Assembly (NCBI GenBank): GCA_958443265.1
Contig: CAUCKA010000003.1
Location: 165,142 to 229,141 of the forward strand
Length of the DNA: 64,000 nucleotides
Reading direction: 5' to 3'
From: an uncultured Collinsella sp.
GTDB taxonomy: Bacteria > Actinomycetota > Coriobacteriia > Coriobacteriales > Coriobacteriaceae
The notes under the pieces: model-generated
Database searches by the model: none
Seen by the model: only the letters and a program-made list of their open reading frames with translations
What the model was told of the DNA's origin: nothing
Made by a program: the position numbers and the translations under genes
Shown here: piece after piece, positions 49,329 to 57,681 of the stretch
Numbering within the stretch: position 1 is the first letter of the stretch
How the letters are laid out: every line of letters starts with the position of its first letter

Positions 49329-50996
49329 CTACTCTTTATGGCTGCCACCTCCCCGCTTGACCAGGAGCGCGACCACGATCAGTGCAGCTCCGGCGACCGC
49401 TGCAGCGGCCGCGGCGTACATTGCCATATCGCCAGTCGAGGGCATAAAGCCTCCGGTGGTAATGCTAGGGGGTGTGCCGGTGGGCGTGTTGATGAGCGAC
49501 GCCTCCAGGCTGCCCGTCGACCCGTCCGCGCTGTCGGCGCGCAGGGGCGACTCGGCCGTAATGGTGAGTTTGGGCTTGGCGGCGGCCACCTGGTCGACGT
49601 CCAGGCTCTCGGCCTTGACCGTCACGCAGCGCGTGCCCTCAAAGGCGGTGTAGCCCTTGGGCGCCTTGAGCTCGCAGACCTCCAGCTTGCCCGAGTCCAC
49701 GCCCGAGACGGTCACGCGGCCGTCCTCGCCCGTGGTGACGGTGGCCTTGCCCTCCGCATCCCACGTGCCGTCGGCCGCCAGCGTGCGACCGCGGTCGTCG
49801 GCGATGCTCAGGACCGCCCCGGCAAGCGGCTTGTCGCCGTCGCTGCTGCGCTTGGTGAGCGCGAGATCCCAGGTGTAGGCGCACGCGTCGTCGCTCGGCG
49901 TGCGGGTGAAGCCGGCGTCGCCGGACTGGTCGGCAAAGGGAGAGCGCGGGTAGCACAGGTAGGCCTCGTTGGGGTTGCCCTTCGCGATGCCGTGGTTGCA
50001 TGCGCTGTTGAGCGGCGCGTTGTACACGGCGACCACGCGGGCGCCCGCGGTGAAGGCGTCGGCCCCGCCGAGCGCGGCGATCAGGTCGCCGGTGCGCACG
50101 GTGAAGGTTCCGTCCGCCGCTATCTTGGTGGCGCACTGGGCCGTGATGTCGGTCCAACCCTTCGCGGGCTCGGTGCCGACGCGGCCGTCCTTGTCGGCCG
50201 AGACGGCGTCGAAGCCGCCGTCCGCGCCCGCCGCCACGTACACGCGCATGCTCGCGGCCACCTTGGAGGGGTCGAGCCCCGCGCCCATGGTGTCGACGAA
50301 CCGCACCGCATAGGTGTCGTAGGCGGTGAGCCCGGCCGGGACCGTGGCAGAGAGACGCCAGTACAGGTCGTCTGCGACCGTGGCGTCGGCGGCCTTCTGC
50401 CAGGCGGCGGTGCTGTCCTCCAGCACATGCTTGGACACCTTGGGGGTCGCGGCCTTGGGCTTGACAGTGACGGCGCCGCCGCCCACCAGGGCCATGATCG
50501 GCGCGGTGCCGACCTCGCCCTGGGCGATGGCGTCGTCGTCGGCGACGATGAGCCAGTAGCCGCTAGGCAGCTTGGCCGCCGTGCCCGCGTTAAGGGCCAC
50601 GGACACGGCGCCAGAGCTCTGGAGGGAACGAGCGAGCTGTGCGCTCAGCGCGCCCGTAAGGTGGGAATCGGTGTTGAGCCACTCGGCAGCTTTCTGCGCG
50701 GTGGTCTGGGAATTGGGCATGCCGGCGCTGTGCAGCACAGGCAGCGCGGCGTCGCGCACGGCGTCGCTTGCCCAGACAAGGTCGGTGAAGGTCTTGGCGT
50801 CGCTGTCGCCGTCGACGACGTTGGCGCTAAAGATCTGGTAGGCATCGTAGCTGCTCGCCACGGTGCCGCTCACCGTGATGGAACCGGTCGAAGTCGGCGC
50901 GGCCTGCGCGGAAGCGGGGAACACAACCGCGCAGGTGCCGATCAGGAGGGCAAGCAGCGCAAACAAGATCGGGAAGGAGCAAACTTTCTTATTCAC
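49329..50996 (-). CDS. Secondary pilin with variant sorting signal MPSTG
   Basis: This 555-residue secreted pilin starts at GTG 50996 (GGGAGGCGAGC upstream). It has a signal peptide ending ASAQA, SpaH-like isopeptide domains and a Cna-B-like domain (LTKRSSDGDKPLAGAVLSI, KLEVCELKAPKGYTAFEG). The sorting signal reads FMPSTGD instead of LPXTG, followed by a membrane helix and KRGGGSHKE. Its start overlaps the stop of the adhesin gene by eight bases. The variant motif suggests it ends up at a different place in the pilus, for example the base. Confidence 0.88.
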   Translation of the reverse strand: MNKKVCSFPILFALLALLIGTCAVVFPASAQAAPTSTGSITVSGTVASSYDAYQIFSANVVDGDSDAKTFTDLVWASDAVRDAALPVLHSAGMPNSQTTAQKAAEWLNTDSHLTGALSAQLARSLQSSGAVSVALNAGTAAKLPSGYWLIVADDDAIAQGEVGTAPIMALVGGGAVTVKPKAATPKVSKHVLEDSTAAWQKAADATVADDLYWRLSATVPAGLTAYDTYAVRFVDTMGAGLDPSKVAASMRVYVAAGADGGFDAVSADKDGRVGTEPAKGWTDITAQCATKIAADGTFTVRTGDLIAALGGADAFTAGARVVAVYNAPLNSACNHGIAKGNPNEAYLCYPRSPFADQSGDAGFTRTPSDDACAYTWDLALTKRSSDGDKPLAGAVLSIADDRGRTLAADGTWDAEGKATVTTGEDGRVTVSGVDSGKLEVCELKAPKGYTAFEGTRCVTVKAESLDVDQVAAAKPKLTITAESPLRADSADGSTGSLEASLINTPTGTPPSITTGGFMPSTGDMAMYAAAAAAVAGAALIVVALLVKRGGGSHKE

Positions 50997-53900
50997 GACG
51001 CTCGCCTCCCTTCGCATTCGCCTTGCGACGAATGTGCATCCAGACCGCAGCAGCGCAAAGCACCGCCGCGCCGGCAAGGTACGTCAGAGTGACGCCCGAC
51101 ATACCAGAAAGGGGCAGAGTGGTGGAGTAGGTGTTGGTGAAGGTGGGGCCGTGCTCATTGGGATTGTTACTGTTAAAGACAATGGGCTCCTGGTCGTCGA
51201 TAGGATTACCGCCAGCGTCCTGGATCTTGGTGTAGGTTACCTTGGTGGCCTTGATTGTTCCGTCTTTTTGGTCCGTCATTGTGACATCAAATCGATAGAC
51301 CGACTCGTCGTACTTGTAGTTCGTAAACGGCGTGGTCGGCCGCTGTTCGCGAACGTAATAAGGAAAGGTTTTGCTCGCACCGCGACCCGTGGAGTCGGAC
51401 GCGAGTTTTTCGAGGTCTTTTAGTTCGTACTTAATCTCGTCGAAGCTTAAGGTCTGGGACTTACCAGCGTCGGTCTTGGTCGACTTATTCTGAACGTTCT
51501 TCGTGAACTCTTTGTCGGTCGCAAGCTGAAGCGTAAACTCCTTCATCTCGCCGCCCTCAACGACCTTAGTCGCCTTAGGAGTCCAGGAGCCGCTGGAGGT
51601 GTACGGAGTGTACTCGTTGGTGAAAGTCGTTGAGCTATCTTTGCAGGCAATTGGATAATAGTCATCGCTCTTCTGCAAGTTGTCCCATGATTTTGTGACA
51701 CTCCACATCCCAGATGACTTGTCGAGTTCATGCTTGGTCACTTCGACCTTTTCAATCGTGTAGTTATGGATTTTGAGAGCTATCTGTACGTTCGGCTCGT
51801 TCTTTTTCGGAACAGTCATGAGCTCGGTCGGGTTATCCTTGGCGCTTACCACAATCTCATACACAGCGGAGTCGTACGTGATACCGGGTTCAGCGCCGGA
51901 ATCTTCGACCAAGTAGTATGTGATAGTGGTTGTGTCAGCTGTACCACTCGTTGCGAACTGTTCATCAAGATCAAACGTGATGTTACCGCTTGCGTCATTT
52001 TTTGCAGTTCCTACCTCAGTGCAAGCGTCGCGATTGAATGTTGCGCTAGCCAAAGGGTCGGTTGAGTCCTTGCGGTAGACCCTAAAGGTAAACTGATTCT
52101 CTTCGAGCTTCTCGTTCACATTTGTCTGCGAATTACGTAGCACCTTGGTCGCCTTGAGCTTGAGGCTCGGATAGACATACGTGTCCTCAGGCGCGCCCAT
52201 GTACAGGTCGCCGTTCGACATGATGCCGCCGCCATGGTCCCAGGAATAGTTGCCGGTGATGAACGTTGTCGCAACTTTTTGCGCATTGATCGCGGCTTCG
52301 TCTTGAGCTGTAACACCCGAGCTCAGGCCGATGCTTTTATATACCTGCACGCCACCGTTAGCGGGGATAGTAATGGCTTGCGTAAGCTCTTTACTTCCCT
52401 TGTATTTGGCGTCACCGCCGCCAAGCATTTTGCCAATCACCGCCGCGATCGGGGTCTTATGATCCTCCGCCGCAAGGAAGAAGTCCGCGTGGCCGTTTTC
52501 GCGAAACTCTTTGGCATTGTAGGCGTCAGTATCCTGGTTCTTTTTGTGGTCAAGGCCTTCGTAGCCACCAGCGGATAGGTGAGGGGTGCCTTCGTTACCG
52601 CTATTCTTTTCAGAATTATAATCAGCTTTTGCGTCCTGCTGATCTTTGGCAGACGAATTGCCAAAGATTGCTGTGCCCTCAGTGTTCGTTACCAACGTCT
52701 TGCCCGTAGGGCAGACTGCAACGCCACCGCCATAGCCGCCAGCGGTATTGGCGCTAATGTACGAGTTATATATGAATAGCCTACCAGCAGTCTTCTCCTT
52801 GCCCAAATCCGAGTTTCCCTGGACAAAGATACCGCCTCCGCCCCAGTCAAAGCGAGACATGCAAGAGTTATTAGTGATGTAGACTGGGCTATCGTTTGAC
52901 GACCCATTTATCATCGCGTCAACCATCTGGCCCACTCGAATGCCAGCACCTTCAGATCGGTAGCTCACGTTAGAGGCAATAATTCCTCCCGTGATTTTCA
53001 GCCACGCCATACCCGTACGGGATTGCTCATTACGGTCGACATCCGTGACATAAACACCGCCGCCGGCTTCCTTGGAGTAGTTGCCGGTAATCCGGCCGCC
53101 CGAAATGGTGACATGAGTACCGTTTCTAGCGGCAAGTCCAGCGCCGCCATGATTGCCATAACCATCTTTGCCACAGAAATTGGCATATTTATTGTTAGTG
53201 ATGTAGCCACCGGAAACAGTGACGCTGCCGCCTTCGGCCATGATGCCGCCGCCGAATCCAGTGCCAGAAGGAAGTGTGCTGTTGCCGGAGATTACGCCAC
53301 CAGTTATGGTGACCGTGGAACCTCCAGCATACACACCGCCGCCACTAGGAGCGCTGTTGCCGGCAATTACGCCACCGGTCAGTTTTAGGGTCGAGGCCTT
53401 ACCTTTATCGTTGGACACCTTAATGCCCGCGCCCACACCCGAGCTAGAAGCGCCACACACATAGCCACCGCTCATGTTGACGGTAGAGCCGTTCTCGGCA
53501 TAGATGAGGTTGCCAACATTGCAATTATACTGTTGGGTAATTACACCGTTATCAAGATTAAACGTACCGCCCGCATAAACGTTGATGAGCCTCATCGTGG
53601 AGCCGGCAGCGGTACCCACGATGGCACCGCTGATGCTGACCTCGTGCCTATAGAGAGTCTCGGTTGTCCCCGTACCGCTCGGCGTCGATTCGGTCACGTA
53701 ATACGTGAGTTTGGTCGGAATGCCAGAGCTGGTGTCGTAGTCCATCGAGGCAACTCGCCCATTATTGTCGCCATCCGAAGTCTGCTTTTGATCAGACCCT
53801 TGGTTAGAATCTTTAACTGTAAGCGCCGCGTTATTGGTGATGTTGAAGAGCGGCTTATTTGAATTGTCGCCCGAATGCGTGATTTTATGGCCGCTTAAGT

Positions 53901-54162
53901 CCAGCGTTATATTGCTGCCGCTCTTCTCAAGTTTGATTTCGCCGGGATAGTCGATATCGTTTGCAAGCTCAAAGCTAACAGCTTGATTTTCCCCAACGCC
54001 CTGAAGCTTATCTCGCAATTCACCGCCATTAGCAATAGCCGTGGCTGCTTCTTCGTTCTCCGCAGCTTCTTCGGCTACCGAGACAGTGCCATCGTCGACC
54101 GCTTCATTATCTTCTGCCTGCGACTCGTCCTTGGGCTGCTCCTCCGGTTGGGCATCGCCCAC
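50989..54162 (-). CDS. Pilus tip adhesin, mature part (frame separated from its signal peptide)
   Basis: This 1057-codon frame encodes a Ser/Gly-rich right-handed beta-helix (about residues 60-560, repeats such as GGVISGNS and GGGVYAGG). Two pilin isopeptide-linkage domains of the FctA/Spy0128 type follow (about 660-800 and 860-1010), with the sorting signal LPLSG, a membrane helix and a basic end. No signal peptide is in this frame. It is encoded just upstream at 54233-54424 and shifted by one base at a G7 tract. Removing one G joins both into one 1144-residue protein. The frame opens with GTG at 54162, which is probably not a true start. Confidence 0.88.
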   Translation of the reverse strand: MGDAQPEEQPKDESQAEDNEAVDDGTVSVAEEAAENEEAATAIANGGELRDKLQGVGENQAVSFELANDIDYPGEIKLEKSGSNITLDLSGHKITHSGDNSNKPLFNITNNAALTVKDSNQGSDQKQTSDGDNNGRVASMDYDTSSGIPTKLTYYVTESTPSGTGTTETLYRHEVSISGAIVGTAAGSTMRLINVYAGGTFNLDNGVITQQYNCNVGNLIYAENGSTVNMSGGYVCGASSSGVGAGIKVSNDKGKASTLKLTGGVIAGNSAPSGGGVYAGGSTVTITGGVISGNSTLPSGTGFGGGIMAEGGSVTVSGGYITNNKYANFCGKDGYGNHGGAGLAARNGTHVTISGGRITGNYSKEAGGGVYVTDVDRNEQSRTGMAWLKITGGIIASNVSYRSEGAGIRVGQMVDAMINGSSNDSPVYITNNSCMSRFDWGGGGIFVQGNSDLGKEKTAGRLFIYNSYISANTAGGYGGGVAVCPTGKTLVTNTEGTAIFGNSSAKDQQDAKADYNSEKNSGNEGTPHLSAGGYEGLDHKKNQDTDAYNAKEFRENGHADFFLAAEDHKTPIAAVIGKMLGGGDAKYKGSKELTQAITIPANGGVQVYKSIGLSSGVTAQDEAAINAQKVATTFITGNYSWDHGGGIMSNGDLYMGAPEDTYVYPSLKLKATKVLRNSQTNVNEKLEENQFTFRVYRKDSTDPLASATFNRDACTEVGTAKNDASGNITFDLDEQFATSGTADTTTITYYLVEDSGAEPGITYDSAVYEIVVSAKDNPTELMTVPKKNEPNVQIALKIHNYTIEKVEVTKHELDKSSGMWSVTKSWDNLQKSDDYYPIACKDSSTTFTNEYTPYTSSGSWTPKATKVVEGGEMKEFTLQLATDKEFTKNVQNKSTKTDAGKSQTLSFDEIKYELKDLEKLASDSTGRGASKTFPYYVREQRPTTPFTNYKYDESVYRFDVTMTDQKDGTIKATKVTYTKIQDAGGNPIDDQEPIVFNSNNPNEHGPTFTNTYSTTLPLSGMSGVTLTYLAGAAVLCAAAVWMHIRRKANAKGGERRE

Positions 54163-54232
54163 GCCGTTTTCGACATCGTCACTATTCTGGTTTTCGGTAT
54201 CCCCGTTGTTGGTGTTGTCTACATCAGTAGGC

Positions 54233-54424
54233 TTACTTGAGGAACCCCCCCATCACAGCTTCCTCAGCAGAACCCGTCTGGGAATCGTTGGCAATGGCCT
54301 GCGAGATCGGAGGCATGACGAGCGACAGTACCAGGCTCAAAACGGAGGCTCCGCACAAAACGCCTGCCAGTACACGGCGCGTCGCTTTATTACTTTGCTT
54401 AGATTTGTCTGAATTTGCTTTCAT
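54233..54424 (-). CDS. Signal-peptide leader of the tip adhesin, ending at a poly-G frameshift
   Basis: This 63-codon frame starts MKANSDKSKQSNKATRRVLA and continues with a hydrophobic stretch (GVLCGASVLSLVLSLVMPP) and a cleavage-like SQAIAND, a normal signal peptide. After seven G bases (54245-54251) it stops at MGGFLK. With six G bases it would continue SSSKPTDVDNTNN and enter the adhesin frame. In this sequence state only a short secreted stub would be made. Sequencing error at the homopolymer is the alternative. Confidence 0.8.
   Translation of the reverse strand: MKANSDKSKQSNKATRRVLAGVLCGASVLSLVLSLVMPPISQAIANDSQTGSAEEAVMGGFLK
54245..54251 (-). promoter_or_regulatory. G7 tract, candidate phase-variation switch
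   Basis: Seven Gs on the coding strand lie inside the codons after the signal peptide. The total adhesin length (54424 to 50989) is one base over a multiple of three, so 6 G gives the full frame and 7 G gives OFF. Confidence 0.6.
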
Positions 54425-54880
54425 CGATGTCTCCTCCCCAAGAGACCGCGATCCTGCTCTTTCACCATCAAACTTGGGCGCGCAACCTATAATTGCTCGC
54501 GCTCGATATGCATATTATTATTCTTTGTTTAAAAAACGCAAGGCTAACAATGTCAGTTTTACTTCGCGTTGCCTTAACTTCTTGACAATTATTCAAACTA
54601 TGCGTTGTTTTTCGAGGGTTAAATTTCGGAAAGACGCTGGTAAACTCGTTAGCAAATCTAGATAAATGACACTTTACCATTGTTTGTACAACATTTTGTT
54701 TTAACCCGCTCAATCTGTGAACGGTCAAAATTGCGCCATGAATGACAGTATATCTACCTGCAAATATTAGTTTTGAGCTAATTGGTCAATTACTGCACAA
54801 CCAGCGTGTGCCGACATGTTCATACATCGACACTTGAATGACATCGTATGTTACCGGCTGCAAATCTCCTCGCTACAAAA
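54425..54880. other. AT-rich promoter region of the pilus operon
   Basis: About 450 bases, notably AT-rich against the rest of the window, precede the adhesin gene. They should contain the operon promoter and perhaps regulator sites. A TTGACA at about 54588 points the other way. No credible gene was found. Confidence 0.5.
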
Positions 54881-54912
54881 AAGCGTTCCAACAATCGACT
54901 GTTGGAACGCTT
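54881..54912 (-). terminator. Terminator of the HAD phosphatase gene
   Basis: AAGCGTTCCAACA / TGTTGGAACGCTT perfect stem followed on the minus strand by TTTTTTGTAG. Confidence 0.88.
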
Positions 54913-54916
54913 GGAA

Positions 54917-54949
54917 AACCACCACAAAGGCGCTCTGCCCTCTTTGTGG
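54917..54949. repeat. Hairpin repeat, ACCACCACAAAGG family, copy 3 (diverged)
   Basis: ACCACCACAAAGG and CTTTGTGGCTG around GCTCTGCCCT. The right arm is diverged. It lies just after the HAD gene. Confidence 0.65.
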
Positions 54950-54962
54950 CTGCCCCCAGGCG

Positions 54963-55784
54963 CTACAGAAGATGTTCCTCGATAAAGATCGCAATGCCGT
55001 CTTTGTCGTTGCTGGCGGTTACAAAATCGGCGGCGGCACGAGTGGCGTCGCTGCCATTTGCCATGGCCACGCCCACGCCGGCGTCAGCCACCATGCAGGT
55101 GTCGTTGTCCGCATCGCCAAACACGCAGATGTCCTGGAGCTCCATGTCGTTGAGCTCCGCCACGCGCACAAGGCCGCGCGTCTTGGACACGCGCGGATCC
55201 ATGAACTCGTAGAGCCGCTGCGTGGTTTGCAGAGCCGCCGCCTTAACAGTATCATCGGCAAACGTCAATGCTCGCTCAATCACCCGCGGCATTACCTCGG
55301 GCGCCATGGTAAACATCACCTTGGGCTGCGGCTCGCGCAAAAACTCGGCGAAATCGACCACCTGGTAGGGCACGCCGTCGACGCGTGACAGGTGCTCGAC
55401 GCACGCGTTGCTCTCGGGCACGTAGAACACGCCGTCTCGGGGGCAGACGGGCGTTGCCGGAAGGTCCGCCATGTGCTTGCAGATGCGCGCGATAGTCTCG
55501 CCCGGCAGCGGATAGCTCAGCTCGTTGATGTCGTGCGCGCGGTCGATGACCTCGGCGCCACCGCAGCCCACGAGCACGTCCACCAGGCCTTCGATGCCCC
55601 AGAGCTCGTACATGGCCTCGGTCGCGTGGGCGTCGCGCCCGGTGCACAGGCCAAAGAGCACGCCACGCTCGCGCAGGGCGCGGATCGCCGCCACGGTGTG
55701 CGGGGACACCGTGTGCTGGCTCGTGAGCAGCGTACCGTCGATATCGCAGAACACGGCTTTGATGTGGCTGAAGGTGGTGTCCAT
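54963..55784 (-). CDS. HAD-family (Cof-type) phosphatase
   Basis: This 273-residue HAD-IIB hydrolase has motif I FCDIDGTLLTS with the nucleophile Asp, motif II-like GLCTGRDA, the Lys in SKTRGLVRVAEL and motif IV CVFGDADNDTCMVADAGVGVAMANG. Such enzymes dephosphorylate sugar phosphates or cofactors such as FMN or PLP, and the substrate is not predictable here. ATG at 55784 follows AGAAAGG. Confidence 0.92.
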   Translation of the reverse strand: MDTTFSHIKAVFCDIDGTLLTSQHTVSPHTVAAIRALRERGVLFGLCTGRDAHATEAMYELWGIEGLVDVLVGCGGAEVIDRAHDINELSYPLPGETIARICKHMADLPATPVCPRDGVFYVPESNACVEHLSRVDGVPYQVVDFAEFLREPQPKVMFTMAPEVMPRVIERALTFADDTVKAAALQTTQRLYEFMDPRVSKTRGLVRVAELNDMELQDICVFGDADNDTCMVADAGVGVAMANGSDATRAAADFVTASNDKDGIAIFIEEHLL

Positions 55785-55877
55785 GGGGGCCTTTCTGGGT
55801 TGTGCGGCGGTGTGGGGTGTATTCGTGAACGGCGTACATGGTATACCTAGGCGCAAGCGCGGCCCGTCAAAGCAAAA

Positions 55878-55911
55878 ACCACCACAAAGGTGCCTGGCTC
55901 CTTTGTGGTGG
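55878..55911. repeat. Hairpin repeat, ACCACCACAAAGG family, copy 4
   Basis: ACCACCACAAAGG / CCTTTGTGGTGG around TGCCTGGCT. Confidence 0.8.
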
Positions 55912-55942
55912 CAGGATCCGGGGGTGGCCTGGCCCGGGGCGC

Positions 55943-56007
55943 AAACCATCACAACATTCGACGTTATTCGGCGAAATCGCGATTTTCATCGAATGTTGTG
56001 ATGGTTT
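55943..56007. repeat. Hairpin repeat, CATCACAACATTCGA family, copy 2
   Basis: AAACCATCACAACATTCGA and TCGAATGTTGTGATGGTTT arms flank an inner segment very similar to copy 1. The right arm touches the MFS stop, so it may terminate that gene. Confidence 0.85.
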
Positions 56008-57288
56008 TTATTGCTTTGCGGCACGATCCAAGTGCCTGCGACCAAACAGCAGCAACGCCGCAGGGACCGCCGTCACGACCATGCCTGCCCCCACGAGTGT
56101 CCGTTGTACGCCAAATGTTGCCGCCAGCCACGGGGCAATTGCCAGAGGGGCCACGCCAGCGAACATATTGCCAAAGCCCATGACCGAATTGACGCGACCA
56201 AGCTGCTCGAGCGGAGCCGTCGTTTGCACAATGGTGTTGTGGAGCGGGTTGACGACACCCCAAGCAATGCCCAGGGCGATCTGGCCGACGAGGGCCACGC
56301 CCACGTACGGCGTCCCCACATAGAGCAGACTTCCCAGGCCCACGGACATGAGCGCCACGAGCAGCGTTTTAAGGTTGACCAGGTGCGGCGGCAAGCGGAG
56401 CGCGAGCACGGCACCCAGCACCGCGCCCACGCCCGAGGCCGACGAGAGCCAGCCCATCCACTCAACGCCGACGCGTAGGACATCGCGATAGAAAAACGAC
56501 TCGAGCGGATCGAAGGCTCCGTAGCCAAAGTTCGAAAGAAAAATGATGCAGAAAAGTAGCGCGAGGACGCTGTTGGTGAAGACTGTCTTGATGCTGGCTG
56601 CGAAGGTGGCGCGGGCGGACGTGCTGGGGTTGGAGCTTTGTCCCGCACGCTCCCCTTCCTCTGTCGAATCGGCATCCGCATGCCCGGCGACATGGCTGGT
56701 CTGCGGCCTAAAGCCCCAACCGACGACGAACGCCAGCACGGTAAAGAGCATCATAAGCACGAACACCGCACGCGACGACGCAGCCGCCGCGACAAAGCCG
56801 CCCAGCGTGGGACCAACGATGATACTCACGTTTGAAAACATGGCGATGGCGGAGTTGATGTCTTTGAGCTCGACAGGATCGTCGGTGAAGTAAGCCGGAT
56901 AGGATGTGGCGATGGGCTGGGCGAATCCCATCGTAAAGCCCAGAAACACCGCGCCGAGCAGGACGACGCCGGTCGCGCTACCAAAGGCGATGATTGCCGT
57001 GCCAGTTGCGAGCGTGCCGACGATGCTCAGCAAGAAATGGCGGCGCGGACCCCATGCGTCGAGCGCAGCGCCGCCCGCAAAGGATCCCAGGATCACGAAA
57101 ACGTTCATGAACAGGACGGCCAGCGATGTCGCGACGACCGAGGCATCGTCCGCATAGGTAAGCGTTCCGATGACGCCGATAAAGTAGCTGGTCTGAAACC
57201 CGGTGTAGATGAGAAAGCGCATCGCTACCAGGCGCTTGGCCTGCATGGACAGCGAAGGTTGAGGTTTTGAGAGAAGAGATGCGAGCAT
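56008..57288 (-). CDS. Major facilitator superfamily transporter
   Basis: This 426-residue membrane protein has about 12 helices and a hydrophilic central loop (ADADSTEEGERAGQSSNPS). The MFS-type loop GGAALDAWGPRR lies between helices 2 and 3. It resembles the MFS_3/MdfA-like exporters. The substrate is unknown. ATG at 57288 has AAGGAG upstream. It is monocistronic. Confidence 0.87.
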   Translation of the reverse strand: MLASLLSKPQPSLSMQAKRLVAMRFLIYTGFQTSYFIGVIGTLTYADDASVVATSLAVLFMNVFVILGSFAGGAALDAWGPRRHFLLSIVGTLATGTAIIAFGSATGVVLLGAVFLGFTMGFAQPIATSYPAYFTDDPVELKDINSAIAMFSNVSIIVGPTLGGFVAAAASSRAVFVLMMLFTVLAFVVGWGFRPQTSHVAGHADADSTEEGERAGQSSNPSTSARATFAASIKTVFTNSVLALLFCIIFLSNFGYGAFDPLESFFYRDVLRVGVEWMGWLSSASGVGAVLGAVLALRLPPHLVNLKTLLVALMSVGLGSLLYVGTPYVGVALVGQIALGIAWGVVNPLHNTIVQTTAPLEQLGRVNSVMGFGNMFAGVAPLAIAPWLAATFGVQRTLVGAGMVVTAVPAALLLFGRRHLDRAAKQ

Positions 57289-57460
57289 GGAGACTCCTTG
57301 TTTCATACGAATACGGGCGGTGGGTATTCGCCACCGTCTGTCAAATCATTCTATCCGCATGAAACATTAAGGACGCATCAGGACCCTTCTCTCCGTTTTT
57401 CGCTCAGTATGAACTACTTGGTAGATTGTAAGGCATGTCCCACACATCTACTAAAGTAAA

Positions 57461-57495
57461 AACCACCACAAAGGTGCCTGGCCCCTTTGTGGTGG
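57461..57495. repeat. Hairpin repeat, ACCACCACAAAGG family, copy 5
   Basis: AACCACCACAAAGG / CCTTTGTGGTGG around TGCCTGGCC. It lies in the 393-base gap between the MFS and moaC-mobB genes. The same gap has TGCCAAAACAA...TTTTTGGCA (about 57529-57551) and CGCGTACTTTGGTACGCG (57610-57627). No gene was seen there. Confidence 0.8.
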
Positions 57496-57681
57496 AAATG
57501 ACGTTTGCCCAGATAAAACCTGCCAAAACAAACCTGTCCCTTTTTGGCATGTTATGGCAACGCAGCGAGCCGGTTCCAAGTGCCCCAGGTCGCCCCGAAA
57601 GAGGAGCGACGCGTACTTTGGTACGCGAGCGACGGCTTGAGGGACGAGATGGGGTGCTTGGGGCCGGCGCAGCGTTGAGCC

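Noticed and set aside
50989..54162. Separate adhesin gene starting at GTG 54162
   Set aside because: It would lack a signal peptide despite having a sorting signal, and the upstream frame supplies one after a one-base shift.
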